The notes under the pieces are model-generated. The model ran no database searches. It saw only the letters and a program-made list of their open reading frames with translations, and was not told the DNA's origin. Positions 1 to 15,504 of a DNA stretch of 64,000 bases are shown piece after piece. Made by a program: the position numbers and the translations under genes. Each line of letters starts with the position of its first letter. Position 1 is the stretch's first letter. Source of the DNA: Amyelois transitella (Eukaryota; Arthropoda; Insecta; Lepidoptera; Pyralidae); NCBI RefSeq assembly GCF_032362555.1, contig NC_083511.1, positions 6,138,001-6,202,000 on the forward strand, in the 5' to 3' direction.

Positions 1-695
1 GGAATCTGTCCTTGACTAAGCTTTAAGACCTTGAAATTTGGAGACACTTACAAAAAGTAAACCAGTTTATTGAGAAGCACTACACTTGGAATGCCGTCAT
101 CGTCAAGGGTTTAGGATTCATCCTCCGTGTAGGGTTCCGTAGCCAAGTGACAAAATCGGAAGCGGGGTATTAATGAATAGGTTTGTCTAAATAGTTCCTG
201 ATACGGGCATTTCATTTGTGCTTTGCTTCTGAAGTTGTAAAAACTCTTACTTTTAGTGAAATGCAGTAATAATTGGGTAAGGAAAAAACTTTATATGTTT
301 ACAATAAATCGATCACGCAAGATCGACAAGTATTATCCTACGAAGAAAACGACTCCCGCTTGACTTGTTTTTTATTTAGGGGTTCTGCGCAGGCTCGGCT
401 GATGTAATGGAAATTTGTGATCTCATGCTGCGGCAAACAGCCGTGCTCTCGACTCATAGGACAGAAATAACTACTAACTCTCATAGATAGTACGAGAAGT
501 AGGTATTACACGAATTAATGTAAGTGTACTTGGAAAACAAATAAAAGTGTGTAAATATAAAAAAATTTTCTTGAAAATTTTAAGACGAAATTATTAATAC
601 CATTGACTTATATTACACAAATATGCTGGATAAAATTTTATTCTACAGAAAAAACAGCTATTACCATTGGAACCTCATTGTTATGTTGTGAATAT

Positions 696-735
696 GTTAA
701 TATGAAGTCCAGAGTACAATGGACTTCATATTAAC
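696..735. repeat. Perfect inverted repeat (16-bp arms, 8-nt loop)
   Basis: The arm at 696-711 (gttaatatgaagtcca) is exactly complementary to 720-735, with 8 nt between. It would form a tight hairpin as DNA or RNA. Nothing nearby suggests a gene; it may be a mutation by template switching or a small structured RNA. Confidence 0.85.
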
Positions 736-3700
736 GATATTTACAGAGTTCAGTGGTTTAAAACACACACAAACATACGATTTCCCTGATAACAAGCAGC
801 GCACGTGGGCGTTAATACCATATAAGCATAGGTACTACTTATATGTATATTTTTAGAAGGCCATTAGATGCACTTACCTTACAATAATATATTACTACAA
901 CTCCCGCAGCTCCGCCCGCGTCATACGAAAGAACCCGTCAATTTGCTTTCCCGCGGGAATGATAGAAAATCCTCTCTCAATGCACCCCTATACCATATGG
1001 GGAATGCCATGCCATATTTCAAATTTTCGGATCCGTAAAAATAATGTAAATCAAAGAGTTAGTCGGTGTCCTCTTTTATACATTTAGATTTATATACTTA
1101 TATCTTTTGAAGGCTATTACAGTGATACACTATCATTCTTCCTTTTAGTTGGATATTGATATCGTACCAATATCTGTCACATATGCGGCGCCCAAAATTA
1201 TTCATTTTGTAAACACCTTGATAAGGTATCAACTAAATATCTAAAACCATATACATAAAATACCTAGTGCAGCTTTTACCGATATTGGTGCATGATATGT
1301 GAATGATAACAAATAAGTAACCGACGTCGGTGAACATAAAATTATTGAAAATTTTTTTGCATATATCAAAAATTCGGTATTTTGGTTTTACTGTATTGTT
1401 TACTTGTATGTTGTTATGTTTGTTATTACTTGCATGTTATGAGAAAAAATAATACTTACTTTCAAATAATAGCAGATAAGTTTACTTACCTAGATAGGTA
1501 AGCAGATAATCTTGTAAGGATTATCCCTAAACTATTATCTGTTACAAACTCCACAATATGACTCATCCTACCTAAGTCAAAAAAAAGAAATGTTCCTTTC
1601 GCCTTGAGAAGGACAAATATATGTTTAGAAATTAAAGAAATTATTTCTAGTAATTATTAAGGAAACCTAGATTAATATAAATAATATAGATTAAATAAAA
1701 TACTTGTAATTTTTATTCAAACAATTTTCGTTTATTCAAAATTTTATCAAGAGTACCCTTTTTGTCATTTGGCTACGGTACCCCAGAAGTGCCTTTCTTG
1801 CAGTCTAAAAGGACAAAGGAGGTCGATAGTATTCACATTAATATTTTTTCACGAATTAAAAACAGATAATATTAACAAATTAGCTAACTTATTAAATGGT
1901 GATTAAATTACTGTAATTGAGGGAGTTAAACCTTTCTGAGTAGGACCATTAAAGGCGAATTGGAGTGGCTGCGGTGGGACAAGGCGTGGGCGAGGATAAG
2001 TCTGAGTCATGATAAGGCGGCAGGCGCTTAGCCCAGCCCACATGCCCACATTTTATTCATATAAACGCCTGAGACGATACAACTTACGTCTTATATATGG
2101 TAAACCTAGACCTATATAGACTGGTACGTTAATATTGTTGGGTAAATACATTCAGAACAACTAAGTATTTTAGTTCATTATTTTTTTAGTTAAAACCTCA
2201 TTTAATTTCCGTTCCTTGTGGAATTTCGGTATTTCCTTACCTACATTCGTAAAGTAAAAATTGCCACCCATCGTAATTACTCATAGTCTACATAAACTAG
2301 TCATACTAACATAAACTATACAAAGAACCATTCATATTTTTGAGTCACTGGCGTCTGTTTGTTATCGTTCATCAGTGCAAAGGCTTGTTTATGTTAAACT
2401 AGCGTTTACCCGCACTCCGCCTGCGTTATTTTAGCGCCATCTACAAAAAAAGCGACGAAATTAGCACTACCACAAAAAGCAAGGAATTAACGCCACCTAT
2501 AAAGAGCAAAGAATTTAGCCCCACCTAAAAATAATACAGATTTTTCGCAAATACCTCAAACTCACTTTCACATTTATAATATTAGTTGGGATATGTTTTT
2601 AACCAGTATAGACTGTGTCTGTCTGGGGGAGATTTTTAATTGCAAAGAAATTGTAAACATTTACTGAAAACATAAAAAAATTATTGGTTTGAGCTATTAA
2701 AACATTATAACCAATTGCTTTGCCTGTGTATAAAACATTTGCAAACCTGACAGTCCGTTTTGTAGTTGATAGTAAACCTTATTCAGGCGAAGGAAATCTG
2801 TGACCTGGCTCAGTTTACGATTTCCTGTTATTATTGAATGCTAAGTCACCCGGCACTAAGCGTTTATGGGAACAATACTTCAGTCAGGTTGAAGACTTTT
2901 GAAATAAGTAAAAAAAAAATTAATTAAAGATATCTCGTGTTGTAGGTATGAAACTTGTTAAGTCTGTCACGTCATCAGACGAATTAGTCCCAAGACTAAA
3001 TCGTCTTAATATGATGAGTCAGCATCAGAACAATAAGTGACGAAGAGAAAAACATCTTATGTGTTGACATAATTAATCTCTCTCAATCTTGTCTTTTAAC
3101 AAAAGATGCATTTGTAGGATCTCCGTACGCGTAAATTGAAAATCCTGTTAACTTCTGTTACCGCGGAAATTTCAGGTCCTCCCTTATTGCTCCTCTTGAC
3201 AAAGTAAATGCTACCTACGTGCTAAATTGAAAGTCTCGAGTCGCAGCGGTTTGGACAGTGCGTTTGTAAAACAGTCAGTAACAAAAGAGTTTTAAACGAA
3301 ACTTAAAGACTTAACAAAATTGTTTACCTTTATTTCAGTATCTAAAGAAATGGACTTAAGACTTTTTATACTTACATATATAACTTTAAAAGATGATATC
3401 ACGCAATTGTAGGCCTTCCATTGGTCGCAAACTTGATCTTCCTTAGCGAGCTGAACAGGCCAGGCCAGACCAAAAAGTCGTCTCATTCCATTGTTGATTG
3501 CAACAAGTCGCGGTCGCGATCCAATGGGAAAAGTCGCACAGCTTGGAATTTTGTAGAGCATGGATAATATGGAGGTGGTATCGTCAATTTTTTAAAATTT
3601 AATAGTTTATGTGTATTTTATATTTATTTGATGTATTTGATAAGTTTTAAGAAGTTTGATAAGCATTATTAGTGTACGTTTACAATGTAACGTTTGGTAC

Positions 3701-4324
3701 AATACGTTTCAATAAAATTTAGCTTTCAGAACGGGGAAACTACTGAAAATTCTCACGGTAGGCTAACACTGGTATGAAATAGACGTACTTAAAGTACGTA
3801 AGTAGTTTTGTTGTGAACAGTAGGTACCTATGGACTTTTTATTGATTGAAGTCTGTGGCTTTAATTTTTTTAAATTAAAGAAAAAATTCTTGCCGAGGGG
3901 AACCTGTGCCTCGATGCGCATTCATTTTAATTACCAGGCATTTTATCGGATCGACAACCGAGCGAGGCGTATCCGTTAAGACAAGTCTCGACTCGAAGTT
4001 TACTTTGGGCTACTCAATTGTGATTTATCTCGTGCATATTTATAATTTCACGGCAACTCATTCTCTAGATTGTTTATAAATGTCATATCCACGGAATATC
4101 TGGTTGGGCCGCGGTTGCGACCTAGTGCAGGGCGTAATGCGGTGCAATCACCGGGCGCGTACGTTCCCGTGAGAACCGATGGGTGCTGCGCCCGCGCACT
4201 GCCTGTTTCGCTGCATGCCAGTGAAAAAGGTCACCAGACCGTTTCGGTAACTGTTACAATTTTTATAGTTGTCAATATTTGATCAATATATACCTTAGAG
4301 CGAATACAGAATAATAATACTTTA

Positions 4325-4430
4325 TACCTTGCGGATGAAGCGAAGGAAGTATGCAGAGATCGTGGCAAGTGGAAAGATGTAGTCTCTGCCTACCCCTCCG
4401 GGAAAGAGGCGTGTATCTATGTAGGTATGT
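4325..4430. repeat. Dispersed repeat fragment (moth interspersed type)
   Basis: The stretch contains gtggaaagatgtagtctctg followed by a cctacccctccgggaaagag-like segment. Related fragments appear in this window at about 41,690-41,726 (same orientation) and about 45,968-45,990 (opposite orientation), so it is a dispersed family. I cannot place it in a named class. Confidence 0.45.
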
Positions 4431-5177
4431 ATACCTTAGAGTTATATACTTCGTCTTAAAGTTTAACTTGCAGAGAAGCCAAATAGAGTACACTCAGTTG
4501 ATTGCGAAATACTCAGGCGCGATCTAAATAGCTGTTTTAATTTAAACAGTTTATGTTATGATTTGTACGATGAGTAATTTCATAAATAAACATTGTACTT
4601 AATAATAATCAAGTTACTAAAAATAAACTTATTTAGACTATACAGGAATGTTGGCCTGGTGAGCACAGATGACCACAAGATTTCTTTACCCGTCCATCAT
4701 GAAGGAAAATTCTTTTTTTTATTAGTCATCTCGGTTAGCTATTTTATTTTATATGTAGTTTTATACGATTATTCAGTATAGCATTTTAAAATTAATAGAT
4801 TACAACAAGAATTTGGCATTAAGGCTAGCACATAACCTGAAAGAGTCTCTTATTTAATTATTTTAGGTTTCAAATGATACTATTATTTGTACATACTTAC
4901 CAAGTAAAGGAATGCTGTATCGAGGACCGGTTTTAAAAACAATTTATTAGTCAATCTTTAATGGGAGACCGTGTTACGTCGGTATCTACGGTAATTTAGG
5001 GCAAGGTAGTCCCTCTAATAGCTTGAAGGACGGATCAACATTTCGACATTCTTTTAAACACCTAATTAATCAATACGTTGGATAGATGACTCGTTAAACA
5101 AGACTGTCTATCTCTTTCAAAACTTGCACGCAACGGAATTTGATATGAGTTTACGACAATTAGATTTTAATTAGTTT

Positions 5178-5200
5178 CGGTAGTAGTAGTAGTAGTAGAG
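5178..5200. repeat. (AGT)n microsatellite
   Basis: A short perfect run of about seven gta/agt units in non-coding DNA. Confidence 0.9.
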
Positions 5201-8200
5201 ATATTTTCTAATATGACAATATTTTTGTAAGAGAACCAACTCCTACTAGTAGAAACCAATTAGTACTTTAGTGGATAGCCATATTCATAATCCGACAAAA
5301 AGCTTAATTTGGCTATACATTGTTAGAGGAGTCATTCACGTTTGCCTTACAGACAGATACCTAATTTCTCTACTTAGTTCAATTCGAAATTCGGAGTAGT
5401 CCACTACACACCGGGTTTCTATCCGCCTTTCATTTCTTATTAGAAAAAGTACCTTCATTCGTCCTTTTTGTCAATCTGTTTATCTTCTGACATAAATGTA
5501 TAAAATCGTTTTTATTAATACCAATAGATTTTGAATATCATGTGGCGTCGGGAGTACTGAAATCTGAAAAGGCTGTATGTCATTGTTGTTGATGAATGTT
5601 GGCTATGGAAGACCTTGTATTAGTATTGCACGTAGAGATGTTACTTATGTAGTCATTGCTTGTACTCTTCACCACAAATTGGCTTGATATTATTTGTATT
5701 TGTCTGTAAACGAAAATATAAGACTTTTTAGATTTAACTGCATTTTCCCATTATAAATTTCCCAGCCATCAAGAGAATTACGTATTTATAACACATTTCC
5801 TACATCTTGCACAATTCTCTGTAAAACCATCGTGTGAAAATCTGTAAAGTATGGAGTTTCTCAAAGAAACGGACCATTGAAGACGCGATACCACCGACCA
5901 TCTTAACATGGTCTACCCCGTTCCCTTCGGAAGGCAAAACAAACCGACTGTAAAAGGCAACAAGCGTGAATATAAAAGGTCTTTTGTAAATGGTCGTTCC
6001 ATGCACATGCTGCATCCATTGAGATTCTTCACACGGTCAAAGACGACAAAAAATAATACAAAAACCGTTACGCCCTAGAAAAAAATGTTCCCATAACTTA
6101 TGAATGTGTCTCATTCAGAAAATTCTGTGTGGTGTTGTTTTGTTAATCTTTCTTGAACAATTTGTAAATCTCATTAAGGTTTATGAATTGAATTCATAAT
6201 AAGATATTACTTTTGTGTGTAAGTTTATATCAAGTTGCACAAAAACAATGTACTCACCTACCTACTCGATTATACATTGTTATAGAAAAAAACAACAACA
6301 CTTTCTGTTTAGTTGATCGAATAACATAAACAATCAAAATATGGTACGACATATCTAAAGTAACGCAAAATACTTATATCTCGATGACTGCAAAGAAACT
6401 TTTAGGAAATCTTCACAGGAGCTTATCGCAAAGCTAATAATATATATTTATAAAGACCATTATTGTTCCCAGTTCGGCCTTGGTATATTGTGACTGGCAA
6501 GTTTTCTTAGTCCAAATATTAACGATTGTAAGCACGCAACAAACATTCTGTTGAACTTTTGCTTACGTTTCATGGGCTCAAGTGAACTTTGCGAAGTTGA
6601 CTCACTACCCGGATGCTATTCGAGGTTATCTGCGAATAGATTTAATTTTCTGGGAATAATGTGACTAGTGTTTGCCCGGGTGTTTGTGCGTGCAGGAAAC
6701 TCGTGGGAGCGGTAATGGTATTAGAATGAATACCATTATCTCCCTTGACCTATCTTTTTGCTCCTGTCGTTAGTCCCGTTTACGAATTTTCCACTCTGGA
6801 GCGGAGCCCGGGTGCCTTTTGACTATGGTCCGGGTTTGGGTAGTCAGAATTTACAAGCGATTCCCATCAGGCCTCCATAGGGACTGATAACTCCTACAGG
6901 TTAACTAACCCATATTGGGTCATGGTAAACTCTGTACTAGACGAATCACATCCATGTTAAATTATTAAGCTGATTGGCATTTTTTGGCCGGGAACCACAC
7001 AAAAGGCCATAACTAAAATATCCCGTCCAGATCAGCCTTCTCGCCCTACAAGCTCAATTGCATTTATTTTATTGGATGGAATACATTCTGAGAATACACT
7101 TTTTACTATTCCATGGAATAAGATAAAAATGCTGAGATACAAAAAAATGGAAGCACATGGGTCCCATGTGTATCGTGGGACCAAAATGGTTTACTTTATC
7201 AATGGACAGACAGCCGACCAGATTATGACAGCAGCACCACGTGCATGATAACTATTCATACAAATACGATGGAAACCTTTGGACGGTATGAATGAATCAT
7301 TGTAACTAGATTATTGTGATTGATCAGGAACATCATAGAATATATCTAAATAACATTCTTGGCAGTTAATAACATTTTGTCGGAATGTAAACGTAACATA
7401 GCGACAAATAACTAGATAATTAACGATTTGTGCTAAAATACTTAGTAGGATATGTTTTCTTTATCAAAGTCTCGTAATTCGATTATAGCAGGCATGCTTT
7501 TTGTTGAAAAATATTAAAGCTATGTTATTACCTATATCCCCATACGTGTCATTCTTTTATGGGCTCTTGGCACGTTTTGTGTACACTTTACTTACTTACG
7601 CCAGGAGGATAAGACCTTTCCTCAGCATTTTGAGACCAGTCCTAGACCAACCCAGGATATCTGCAGCCAGCAACCCGAGACGGAAGGAGCTACGGAAGCG
7701 GTACTTGGAATTTAAATTAACAACAAAACAAATTAATGCGATTCCGTACATCGTCTGAAAATAGACTCTGTTCCAAATTTTTAGAGCCTTATTGACTTCG
7801 TTTATATACGGCGCTTACAATTTTGTTATTTTGTACAAAATGTTTGAGAGTAAAACGTATCATATCCAACATTGTTGTACATTAAAATAGACTCTATATT
7901 TATTACATTTAGAGCTTCAAATACATTGACATTAATAAGATTACTTCCGACAAAATTCCTTGTATGGTCTGATCAACGCGCGCAACCGTCTCGCTCCAGT
8001 GTACCGTGCATCCTGCCTCATACAAGGTATAATTTTCCCTTGTTCTTTTCTTTTATCCCAGTTCTTGGTTGTATAAAAACATTTACAAAACCAATTTGGA
8101 CCTTTTGTATCTGTTGTTTGTGCATTTGCCTATTTAAATTAAGTACTTAAATAAAGTTTACTGTTGTCATTATAAGTTAAGGGTATTATCCTACTGTGAA

Positions 8201-8969
8201 AATTAAACGAAACGGCAAACTAGTTTTGATGGGGATTTATTATTTTCAGATTTTAAAAAGTTCCGTGTAGTCTAAGTAAAATATTTAATTCCGTATTTTT
8301 AATAATTATGATTATTCGTTGCTAAAATAGTATCAATTAATTCTATAAGTCATAAATCTAGGTAGGTACACCTCTGCAAACATATTATTGATACCACATT
8401 TTCTACTTGTAATGGTAAACATATCTAATTTCTGCCTCAAACAGACCTCCTACGGCGGAGTACCTACTTACATTTCTCATGGTTATTTATTTTGTAAACT
8501 TTCAAATGGATAGCGTAAAGCATCACAAATTGTTCCAGGCGACGCCACAATTGCGGGACCCGCATGCCTTATTGTCCACAATTACAATTATTGGAAATCA
8601 ATTGGAAATCATTCACCAACTTCATTGTTATTGATAGAATGGTAATCAATTGTGATAAGGTTAATCAAGAAGTTAACGTTTGAAGGCTAGTTGAGATCAA
8701 TGCCAATGTAATTGACACATGACGATAAACCCATGCTCGTGAAACGTTACCGTACCTATTTGTGAATAAATACTTAGGTAATTATTTCATAAGGTCCTTT
8801 ACATAATAATTACATTATCGATCATATGTAAAGTAGCAATATCTCATTGTACTATAGTAGATGCGTTTATAGGTTGAGTTTAGTGACATTATTCATTGAC
8901 TGGTTTGTAGTTTGCAGTGAAAGTGAGGTCGCGCGCTTTCTATCCGTCACCACTACCAGTGCGAAAGCA

Positions 8970-8998
8970 ACACAGCCGCCACCACCACCACCACCGTC
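8970..8998. repeat. (CCA/CCG)n microsatellite
   Basis: A run of ccn trinucleotides (gccgccaccaccaccaccacc) in a short open frame that would read as a proline run. No other coding evidence; treated as a simple repeat. Confidence 0.85.
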
Positions 8999-11900
8999 AT
9001 CCTTTCTAATATCAAAGTCTAAAAGGTGAAGTAGGTATTCAAGTTTCTCTAGATAGGCTTACCTTTCCTTATGGAGATATGGAATAGATCTAATGAGAAG
9101 GCATACAATCTCACGGTATACTCCCTACGCATATTAGGTTTTATTTGTTCTTACTTATAAATCAATGTTTTATTATTTTAATATAGTGGAATCACAATTT
9201 TGCATAATTTAATGATAATACCGTTATTACCTTGACTTTAATAATGTAGGTACTAATTGGGATAATTTAGAGTAATAAAACATTTCTCATATATGCAATA
9301 AGACCCACCTACCTATTGTTATTGAAAAACGTAGTATTTTTTTTAAATATCATCGTCGTCATCAAGGAGACAAAAATATTACCTACTAAACTACGTGGTC
9401 ACGACTGATGACATCATCGTCAAAATGACTGACTATAAGTGGTTTAGTCGCTCGAATATTCTTTACATCCTCTTCTTCTTCCATTTATCGCTGTTATCAT
9501 TAGCACCTGCTATATTTGCAACATTCTTCAATGTGAAAACTAATTGTGCAGAGAAAACAATTTGGCATTTCGAAGGTTTCAGTCTGAATTATACGAGAAA
9601 TTACAAGTGGTATCTTCTTAATCCACCAATGGAAAGTGGTTAAAAGAATCATAGTAAGTATGTATAAGTTCAATGCATTCATCGGGGCACGACCACCATC
9701 TGTGTTTAAACACTGAGTAGACAATAGCCGTGTATCATGATATATACCTACGTGCGAAGCCATTCTCTGTTTTTCTGAAGCCCTCGCACAATGTCCATTG
9801 TGCAACTCCCGCGCAGCGCCGTGAAACGAGATCCTTGCCGCTAATGCGATGCGTGCATCTCGCATGCACGCCTACATTCGCTAACAAAAGTGCTATTCAC
9901 TGGGAAAACTGAAAAACATAGAAAAAGATCTGGACTGGTAATTAGGAAAAAGGACTTCACAAGCGATGAAGTAACTACCACAACATATATAGGATAAAGA
10001 GAATCAAGTGCTTCGGCTTTGGTACTCTAGTCAGACATAGATATGTACTGTACACTTCCAATAATATCTCTACCAATTGTTGAATAGACGGGGTAATACG
10101 AGTAAAGTGCACACGCATGCTACGGGCTCAAACATTGTTTAAATTATTAAATATATTTATCAATTATTATAATAAAATAACTGCAATTATTGTGTATGCG
10201 TATGTAAATATTTTATGAGATGTTTACACACCAATTAGTAAAATAGTGGTTGGTTTCTTTATCATTTACATTCAGAGTCAACATTGTTATTATTCACTAA
10301 AACGAGTTCTTCGACAATGACTTGTTAGTAAATAAACAAGTTAATAACATTATTCAAGTCATTTATTTATTAAATAATTAGCCAAACAACCAAATCACTT
10401 TACCTAATGGAAATAATTCTATGAGATAAAATCAAAAGACAGCAGTTCGGAAGTTATTCCGTTACAAACATACTCCCATACATAAAAAAAATGTATTACC
10501 GTCTCAAGTTAATTGGTAGACCTCACTCGCTTCACTCGCACTGTCAATTATGGGATAGCCACGTCACAGTTTTCTTTGCTAAGCATGAGAATAAATTTTT
10601 TCCCTAAATCCAAATTCTTAGAAGAATCTGACAAGAAATCCAATCCTCGCAATAATTAAAATCTTTTAAGTTTAAGAATCAGATAAACTTAGAAGTCTCC
10701 AAACTACGAGTAGATTTAAGTAGGTATACCTAATTATGAAAGTGTAATTAATCAAACACAGTTTTTACAAGCCATATAAAAATGGACATAAAACAGACAG
10801 TGTTCATAGCACAAGTAGCAAAAACTGCTTCTTGTTCAGGAGTAATGAACTTTTCGTGTTTGTAAAGATCGAAGTTGCGTGGCAGCTGGCGCGCTCTGAA
10901 CAGGCGTGGTGGCGTCATCAGAACGAATTTGGCAAGTTGTACGACCTCCAAAGCATGGAATCACCGAAGTGACTTTAAAACGGCGCAGATTTGTTACTCA
11001 TTTTTAACAAATTTGGTAAGTAATTACAAAGCAAGTACCTATAATGAAGAAATAAGGAATAATATTTTGATATAACAAAGAAACATCAAAACGAAACAAC
11101 ATGTGGATAAAAAATTGGCAAGAATTAGGTAAGAACATAAAATACAACTCAAATAATTCATATAGGTATTTTAGTTCATTTTGCCTGATGTGTAGGTTGG
11201 CATAGTTCTATAGACCGAAAGTAGATTTTCAACAGCCTTTGTTGAAATGACTGCAGCGAAATTAACCTTCTACTAGGTACTTTATAATTCTTGTAAATAT
11301 ACTTGAAGGAACTTGTCTTAAGTTCTATATATATAAGACTTTACAAGACTACAATATCCGGTTAGTTCACTGCCGTTTAATATTGTATTATAAGTTGTTG
11401 CCCGCAAGTCCGTTTCCGTGTTATTGAAAATCGAAGGAAAAGGTTATTTTTTTAAAAATTTCCATACATATTAGAAAGTAGCTGGTCCCTTTGGCTTCTA
11501 CATCACATGATCTTCCATTTTTTTCACCAAAAGTAAATGCTATCAGGTTGAACAACTTTTGTTAAGACGTCATTTCGATATTTCCTATAAGTAGTTTAGC
11601 TGAGTTGTTATGGTTCGATATAAGCTGTTTCAGATTCCAAAATAAATTAAAACTCTATATGTTGGCCAGGCACAAGAGCTATACAACAAATCCGTATATA
11701 AAACAAACATACAAACAGACAGACTTTTTTCAAATTCATGCTCGATAAGTATTTCTTCGTCGTTATAATTTTTTTTTTTTTTTTAATATACTCAATGTAC
11801 AGATTTATTTACTGTTTTATTATAGACATGTATTCATTTATATTTCTATTCTAGCAGTTTCAATACAAAACAAATTCAAACAAAACTCTTTTAATTGTAT

Positions 11901-14238
11901 TTTCAGTTGGGACTTAACTTTTTGAACTGTTTGTTGAATATGTTACCATTCGTTAGCAAGGCCTCTATTTCTTGGCAACATCACATTCAATATTTTTTTC
12001 AAATATTTGATCATGAATGGGAACTTTATTTAAAACTCTATGTAGCGTAATTTTTCAAGGTCTGTCTTGCGTATAGTTTTGTTTTTTGTATTTTAATAAT
12101 TCTGTTCTACTATTATACTCGTAAGTACACGTTGGCAAAATTCTCACCTCATATCTCAACAAAGGCTTAATTAACAATGGGTTTAAAATTCAAAGGGAAG
12201 GTAGTATGCAAGTAGGTACTCCGCTAGGGCGACCCACAAGTCGGTTTGTATGGAATAAAAGAATAGTGTGAATAAAGGGAGTGAATGAATTAGATAAAGC
12301 CTTGATCCTAACTGTATGTTATATTTATTTTGCTTCACTAATCGTCGTTATTTCATACATCCGTGTCAATACAGCTTTATCGAGATTATGTCTCTGTCTT
12401 TAGGGAAGGGATTAGATTGGCGTTGAGTCAGCGTCGTGCCCCAAATTCCAAAGAACACCATCTACAGAGTCTCATAGGAAAATCTACTCAATATAAACTA
12501 CGAGAAGATTCGATTTGGCTAGCAGAAATCAAGCCAAAGATCCGTTGCTTGGATGTTTCTCTCGATCTATAATGTCTAGCAGATGGTTTATAGATGCTAC
12601 AACCAGTTACTGCACAGACAATCTAAAAGTGTCGAACTATAAATTTAACTTTTCAAATCAAATGTATTCTTAACAAATCTTTGGCGTAAGATATTTTCAA
12701 TTTATTTAACACATAAGTGTGAGGCAAAATATAGCCGTTTGACCTCTTCGTCTGTCGAATTTGGTATAAGAGTACAAGATATTTGGCGCCAGTCCCTTCA
12801 CACAATGGTTGCTATTATTAGAAGAAGCGACCTTCAGGCGAGGCCCGGAATGCCTTCGGTTGTTTCAAGAGTGCTATTTTCCTAGAATCGTTGCACGCGT
12901 GCACCACGCACTTTTTATGCAACTTAATATAAGATAACGAAGAATAAAGCAGTCTTGATACTTTACATCTTGTGACAATGATTCGATAACAAAAATACCA
13001 AATAATAAAACATATCGAAAAGTAGTTGGTAGTATAGTAGTTTGGAATGTTTGGAATTGGTTTGGAAATTATGAAATGAATGGATATTTTTCTGAAATTT
13101 TACACAAAATGCTGTAAGTACTTACCTTCTTATCTACAAATTATGCCATCACTCACCTACTTATTTGAGGGATCATACTTCCTCAATTAATACTTAAGTG
13201 GATAGGGTGTCCTATTCCTACTTATCCTATCTTAAAAATATTTGCGGTATCAGGACTTTTCCTAGGAAGGTAATATTTGGTTTTAAGAGTTAAGACTTAT
13301 TAACAACTACTTACACGAATACTGTATTCATTCAAATATTCAAATTATTAGATTTTTTTTATTCTATTATTACTTACCTACAAAACTGGTTACTAAGTGG
13401 TCCGGGAAAAAATAGTTATTTTTAGTATTAAATTATTCAATGGTAGAAAAATATCAAGTGTCAAATTTAAGCGGTCGAATTGTAAATTCCATTCCCATCT
13501 TAGCGCCAGTTTACCTGTGGTGAAAAAAAAGAATTCTGGCTGCGGGCCGCGTCGGCCCTTTTGAGATAATTTATAAGGTTCTACCTTTCTTGGAATTTCG
13601 AAATCTTCTTGAGATGGCTCCGAACCCAAGTCGCAGCTTCACGGAATGGAATGTAACGGATTTGGATAGGAAAAAATAGTTTATTGTGAACATTGTGAAC
13701 GACGACGCCTCAATGTGGCGCGTTTTCGTAACTATTTCCAATTAAGATGGGAATAATTTGATATTGGACTATAAATAAACCTAATCTATTTTAGTAGGTT
13801 GTACTTATAATATCGTGTGTGTAGTCCATTTTATTGTAAAAGTATTCACATAGTATATTGCGCTTCGTTACAAGGCTAGTAAGTACTAATAACATATAAC
13901 ATTGCACTTTTTTCATTTACATTACATATACAAAGCAACGTGCAAGCATCAGTATGTTATAGATACTACAAGCAGTTAAATAACGTAAATTTATTATATT
14001 TAATGTGAATTCACATGATTAATCCTTAAACGTGGCACCGTAACAAAATACTGATGCTTCCAATGTAAATAGTAGATTCCATATTAACAGTTACAGTACA
14101 CTCAATGTTAACAGTACATAGTTATAAACTTAAATAGGTGGCATTAGTAGTGCTTTTCTCCATTGTGGTGAGGATGTAACCTAAAGCCAAGAAGAAGACG
14201 AAGAAAAGGTAGCACTGGTACATTACCTACTAGAAGCA

Positions 14239-14497
14239 TACATACATACATACATATGGTCATGTCTATATCCTTTGCGGGGTAGACAGAGCCAACAGTC
14301 TTGAAAAGACTGAATGGCCACGATCAGCTATTTGGCTTAATGATAGAATTGAGATTCAAATAGTGACTGGTTGCTAGCCCATCGCCTAGAAAAGAATCCC
14401 AAGTTTGTAAGCCTATCCCTTAGTCGCCTTTTACGACATCCATGGAAAAGAGAGAGAACCACACGGCACTGTATTGGTGCCGGGAACCACACGGCAC
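14239..14497 (+). mobile_element. SINE-like element, copy 1, with 14-bp target duplication
   Basis: The element starts with an (ATAC)n run and ends in a gtgccg...cggcac hairpin. It is flanked by the direct repeat acctactagaagca at 14,225-14,238 and 14,498-14,511, a target-site duplication of retroposon type. Internal landmarks shared by all copies are ggggtagacagagcc, the hairpin agtcttgaaaagact, ttgctagcccatcgcct, gtcgccttttacgac and gccgggaaccacacggca. No clear tRNA-type B box was seen, so the promoter class is uncertain. Confidence 0.85.
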
Positions 14498-15504
14498 ACC
14501 TACTAGAAGCAATTTTATTTCCTGCACTACAATGTGTAAATATGTATCATGTATAAAAATAATATTAGTAAATTCTGACAGCTTGTGTATGCAAAGTTCT
14601 TTTTTGTATTTAATTATGGTGTACCCCGATTGCAAATAATTTTAGGTTTTCTATTAGTAAGCCAATAAGTGTGAACAAGAATAATAATATCTTATAATCC
14701 TGTCTACACTTTTTGAATTTAAATTTTTTCAGATGCTGTAAGATTTTATAATCCTTGAACATGTGCTTGACTTTCTACAATCTCCAAGCAGTTGTTTTAA
14801 ATATGCAAGTGTTCCCGTCGCCCGGCATACAGACATCGGCAAAAATTTAAGAGCAGTTGAGTCTTAAGTCGAACCAGGAACGTCTAAAATCGAAAATGGT
14901 TGTACAGCAACATTTGATGTTGGAAGTACCAAGCGAGAAGTTCTGGGAAAAGCCGGCCGCATTCCAAGCCACGCGCAGTCATTGGACCGCTTTGAGCCCG
15001 CTTGAGCCAAAGACGACCGGTTGCAGAAGGTTCTTAAAATTTAAATGTTCTTCTCGTTTCGATATCGATCAAAGAACATCGGCTTCTAGGGGCCCGACAC
15101 TTTGCAATGATTGATTATTATAGATGAAGAAAAGTTTGAAATTGAGGAATACAGATAAAGAAATGGGTGGGCTGTAGGTATGCTATGTTGTCACGTTAAC
15201 AAGAGGAAAATAAAAAAAAAATATTATTCAGTTTTCTGTACTTCGAATGTTCAAATTCAGTACTACAAACAATCCTTTTCCAGTGGCTTTATTAAGTCAA
15301 TATAAAAATAAGTACTTAATCTTCTCAAGATGAGCCGCCTGCGACGATTACTAAGAAGAGCCTTTTTAACTCAGCCAAAAGACACAAAACATCTATTGCT
15401 GCCGAATGAGTAACATTAAGCAACTCTTTGTACAATTAAACTATACATGACCTACTTATATCTGGAAAAATCTATACACCAGAAAGAAATACGAATACGA
15501 TATA

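Larger units (their letters stand above)
1..14224. other. Long AT-rich intergenic region, no supported gene
   Basis: I found no exon I can support here. All open frames are short (the longest about 120 codons), show no recognisable domain and are mostly on AT-rich sequence where chance frames are common. What can be seen are simple repeats, one perfect inverted repeat near 700, fragments resembling LINE 3' ends (for example around 120-185 and 11,690-11,730) and a dispersed-repeat fragment near 4,330. Regulatory elements or non-coding RNA could be present, but sequence inspection alone does not show them. Confidence 0.6.

Noticed and set aside
9500-9865. 121-codon open frame on the - strand in the left intergenic region
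   Set aside because: No domain, no signal peptide, no splice context, odd composition; best explained as chance.
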